Positions 4,731-6,768 of a DNA stretch of 6,768 nucleotides are shown one piece after another (positions within the stretch are counted from its first letter, which is position 1; the number at the start of each line of letters is the position of its first letter). Made by a program: the position numbers and the translations under genes. The notes beneath the pieces were generated by a model. The model was not told the DNA's origin, did no database searches, and was given only the letters and a program-made list of their open reading frames with translations. The stretch is from assembly GCA_019105125.1 (NCBI GenBank), contig JAHRWO010000319.1, positions 1-6,768 of the forward strand, in the 5' to 3' direction. This stretch comes from Flavobacterium sp. (lineage in GTDB: Bacteria; Bacteroidota; Bacteroidia; Flavobacteriales; Flavobacteriaceae).

Positions 4731-5651
4731 TTAAAACTTTAACTGTTCCTTTTTATCCCAAATACCCCAGTGAGCTCCAACTTCACCTTCGGGTCCTACT
4801 TTCCAAGACTCATCAAAAGAGGCAAAATAAAACATTTCAATATTCTCTTCTTTGGACCACAATTGAGAATTAATAAAATACTTCATGGCATTTTCTTCAG
4901 AAGGATGCGAATCTTTGAAACTTTCTCCTTGACTTGGCCAACCCGTTTCGGTGATAATTACTTTTTTACCATTTGCGGCAGCCTTGGCTTGATGATACAT
5001 ACTCTTCATGTGCGACAAAGCATACTCTTGATTAGTACCTTCCCAATACGGATAACAATTGGTCAATATCACATCACAAGCTTCGGTGATTCTTGGTTTA
5101 ATGGTGAATTCATAATAAGCATCAACATAACCTACAGGAATATGGGCTGGAATTGCTTCTCGCACTCTTTTTATGAAAGCTATAAGTTCCTCTTCGGTTA
5201 AGTCTTTTCTATACATCACTTCGTTACCTACAGCGGCAATATCTACAAATCCATCTTTTGCTAACTGAATTAAAGCTTCGATTTCTTTTTCATTTTTTTC
5301 GGCATCATCACCTAACCAAGCACCTACTAGTGTTTTCATGCCTAATTCACGAGCGATTTTTGGAACAAATTCATTTCCTTCAATACACGAAAAAGAACGC
5401 ACCCATTGGGTATAAGGCGCCATGATTTTCAATCGTCTTCTCACCTGCTCTTCTGAAATATGATCACCCGGTTTTTGTCCGTCTTCGTACATGCTAAAAC
5501 AAAGTCCGTGCATACCACTTAGTAAAACCTTTGAAAATAAAGTTCGAATATCTTCAGGAGAATGCGCTGTAAAATCAAAGCCATTATTGAAGACTACTTG
5601 AGTAGCATCAAAATGTTGGGCATGTAAAATATAATCGGTTCTGAATGACAT
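4731..5651 (-). CDS. GH17-family glycoside hydrolase, predicted cytoplasmic beta-1,3-glucan(oligo)hydrolase
   Basis: Glycoside hydrolase family 17 cleaves beta-1,3-glucosidic bonds (laminarin-type glucans) with retention of configuration. The 306-residue protein is a single TIM-barrel domain. AAVGNEV (139-145) holds the probable acid/base Glu144, and VIITETGWPS (231-240) holds the probable nucleophile Glu235; both motifs are intact. The barrel start is seen at VVFNNGFDFT (19-28), and LTNCYPYWEG (196-205) and FYFASFDESWK (274-284) are typical later strands and active-site loops. The N-terminus (MSFRTDYILHAQHF) is not a signal peptide, so the enzyme should act inside the cell on imported oligosaccharides, unlike plant and many PUL-encoded GH17 endoglucanases. 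The ATG is 3 bases after the stop of the sugar transporter gene, so the two are clearly one operon. No convincing terminator follows, only a weak 4-bp stem near 4670-4680. Endo versus exo action and exact chain-length preference cannot be told. Confidence 0.88.
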   Translation of the reverse strand: MSFRTDYILHAQHFDATQVVFNNGFDFTAHSPEDIRTLFSKVLLSGMHGLCFSMYEDGQKPGDHISEEQVRRRLKIMAPYTQWVRSFSCIEGNEFVPKIARELGMKTLVGAWLGDDAEKNEKEIEALIQLAKDGFVDIAAVGNEVMYRKDLTEEELIAFIKRVREAIPAHIPVGYVDAYYEFTIKPRITEACDVILTNCYPYWEGTNQEYALSHMKSMYHQAKAAANGKKVIITETGWPSQGESFKDSHPSEENAMKYFINSQLWSKEENIEMFYFASFDESWKVGPEGEVGAHWGIWDKKEQLKF

Positions 5652-5654
5652 AAT

Positions 5655-6768
5655 TTATGAGTTTGATTGATTTTTTAAAGCTCTTCTTTCTTCTAACTCT
5701 TTCTTAATTCTACTTACTCTATCTTCATTTAAGTTATAATTCCACATGATTAAAACCGCTAAAGCAGCAGTAACTGATGGAATTATGATATCTGCAATTC
5801 TTAGTTGATTCATTGTTTCAAAAGATTGTGTTGTGTTTCCTGCATCAAAACCTACCATTGATAGAACTAAACCACCTAATGCTAATGCAATTGATTGACC
5901 AATTTTTACCATCCACCAATACATAGCACCAAACGTTCCCTCTCGTCTAGGCAAACCATTTCTTAACTCATCTAAATCACAAACATCAGCGGTCATACTC
6001 ATCATTAAAGTAAACAATCCTCCTAATCCAAAAGCCATAAAAGGAATTGGAAGCAATAAAATGATTGGCATTTCTAAAGAAAATTTAACTACTCCAATTT
6101 GTAAAACAACATCATTAAAAAGTACAGCTGTATTTTCATCAACAATAACAAATCCCCACCATTTCAAAATGTATCCAATTATTGAAATAAATGTTGATAT
6201 TATAAATGCATTTCTTTTTCCATATCGATTTGCCATCCAAGAAACAATCGGAATAATTAAAACTGCAGTTACAAAGGCTCCTAAAATTGAGAATATTGCC
6301 GGAACTGTTCCTGCCATTTCATAACTTCCTTTGTACATATAAAAAACAATAATAAAATAACTGAAAGAAGCCACCATTTGAAATCCGTTAAAAACTAAAA
6401 ATGTAGCTCCACACAATCGCATAAATGGATTGTTTTTGGTCATGTTTTTCATGTTTAACCATAAGATTTTCATATTTACAGTCAAATCTTTCATAGTTAA
6501 ATTGGCTTTGCTTTTAGCATCAGAAACATCCAATTCTTTGCAAAAAATAGCGGGTAAAATCCCAAAAAATAAACAAGCAAATCCAACAAAAATAGAAAGT
6601 GTTCTTACACCATCAGCTTGACTATCAAATAAATCTTTATTCGCTATTAACACCCAAAATAAAGGTACAATCATCCACGAAACTTGACCAACACTATTAG
6701 CAATTCCCATTAATCGTGTGCGCTCTTTAGTGTCAGTTGTCATTTCATAACCCATTCCTATTAATGGT
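5655..6768 (-). CDS. GPH-family cation:sugar symporter (MFS, MelB-like), N-terminus beyond the window
   Basis: Inner-membrane secondary transporter of the glycoside-pentoside-hexuronide:cation symporter family. The frame stays open to the right edge: codons for PLIG precede the first in-window ATG at 6755, so that ATG is not the start. The residues around it (PLIGMGYEMTTDTKERTRL) fit the conserved GPH loop PYxALxxELTxDxxERTRL that normally lies about 120 residues in, after four helices. About 370 residues with roughly eight hydrophobic helices remain, for example LSIFVGFACLFFGILPAIF, TVPAIFSILGAFVTAVLIIP and IILLLPIPFMAFGLGGLFTL. The second GPH hallmark, MTADVCDLDELRNGLPRREG, followed by GAMYWWMVKIGQSIAL, is intact. 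It lies 3 bases upstream of the GH17 gene, so the likely cargo is beta-1,3-gluco-oligosaccharides or glucose-containing products, an inference from context. The promoter and earlier operon genes are off the window. Confidence 0.9.
   Translation of the reverse strand, partial: PLIGMGYEMTTDTKERTRLMGIANSVGQVSWMIVPLFWVLIANKDLFDSQADGVRTLSIFVGFACLFFGILPAIFCKELDVSDAKSKANLTMKDLTVNMKILWLNMKNMTKNNPFMRLCGATFLVFNGFQMVASFSYFIIVFYMYKGSYEMAGTVPAIFSILGAFVTAVLIIPIVSWMANRYGKRNAFIISTFISIIGYILKWWGFVIVDENTAVLFNDVVLQIGVVKFSLEMPIILLLPIPFMAFGLGGLFTLMMSMTADVCDLDELRNGLPRREGTFGAMYWWMVKIGQSIALALGGLVLSMVGFDAGNTTQSFETMNQLRIADIIIPSVTAALAVLIMWNYNLNEDRVSRIKKELEERRALKNQSNS

Noticed and set aside
4770..5201. 143-codon + strand frame opposite the GH17 gene
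   Set aside because: The GH17 frame has intact catalytic motifs and family-like length; this antisense frame has none.
6061..6621. Two + strand frames opposite the transporter gene
   Set aside because: Antisense shadows of a well-recognised GPH transporter.
6755..6755. ATG at 6755 as the transporter start
   Set aside because: The frame stays open upstream to the window edge and the surrounding residues belong to a conserved internal GPH loop, so the true start is outside.
1..6768. CRISPR array, insertion sequence, prophage, tRNA or rRNA
   Set aside because: No regularly spaced repeats, terminal inverted repeats, transposase or integrase motifs, or RNA-gene signatures were found on either strand.

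Overview
The window looks like chromosomal DNA of a Bacteroidota bacterium, most likely a Flavobacterium-like member of the Flavobacteriaceae. It is AT-rich and has almost no Shine-Dalgarno sequences. Several promoters fit the Bacteroidota pattern TTG - 17 to 23 bases - TAnnTTTG, and the protein families (KdsA, a conserved ECF sigma factor, GH17 with a GPH sugar transporter) are typical of flavobacteria. No rRNA, tRNA, CRISPR array, insertion sequence or prophage gene was seen. No intergenic stretch exceeds 300 bases.

Left part, + strand (1-2149). The window opens inside the 3' end of a small protein gene whose relatives often carry a misleading KDO-8-phosphate aldolase name. A probable terminator follows and overlaps the promoter region of kdsA, which makes the KDO-8-phosphate used for lipopolysaccharide. 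Twenty-one bases after kdsA lies an uncharacterised secreted beta-barrel-like outer-membrane protein, probably in the same transcript. A strong hairpin at 2117-2149 ends this unit and also serves the converging bcp gene.

Middle part (2148-4650). The thiol peroxidase gene bcp (-) is divergent from nth (+), an endonuclease III that keeps its catalytic Lys and Asp but has lost all four iron-sulfur-cluster cysteines. A DUF2200 gene starts on the base after the nth stop. A second two-way hairpin at 3721-3750 separates this pair from a minus-strand unit: an ECF sigma factor gene followed by a 47-codon basic micro-gene. The sigma gene has its own near-perfect flavobacterial promoter at 4618-4649.

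Right part, - strand (4731-6768). A GPH-type cation:sugar symporter, cut by the window edge, is followed after 3 bases by a GH17 beta-1,3-glucan hydrolase with no signal peptide. Together they suggest uptake and cytoplasmic cleavage of beta-1,3-gluco-oligosaccharides such as laminarin fragments, the distal end of a polysaccharide-utilisation operon that continues beyond the window.

Most of the window is housekeeping. The points most worth a second look are the cluster-less endonuclease III, the conserved-looking micro-gene tied to the sigma factor, the intracellular GH17/transporter pair, and the outer-membrane protein coupled to kdsA. I see no clearly novel multi-gene system.
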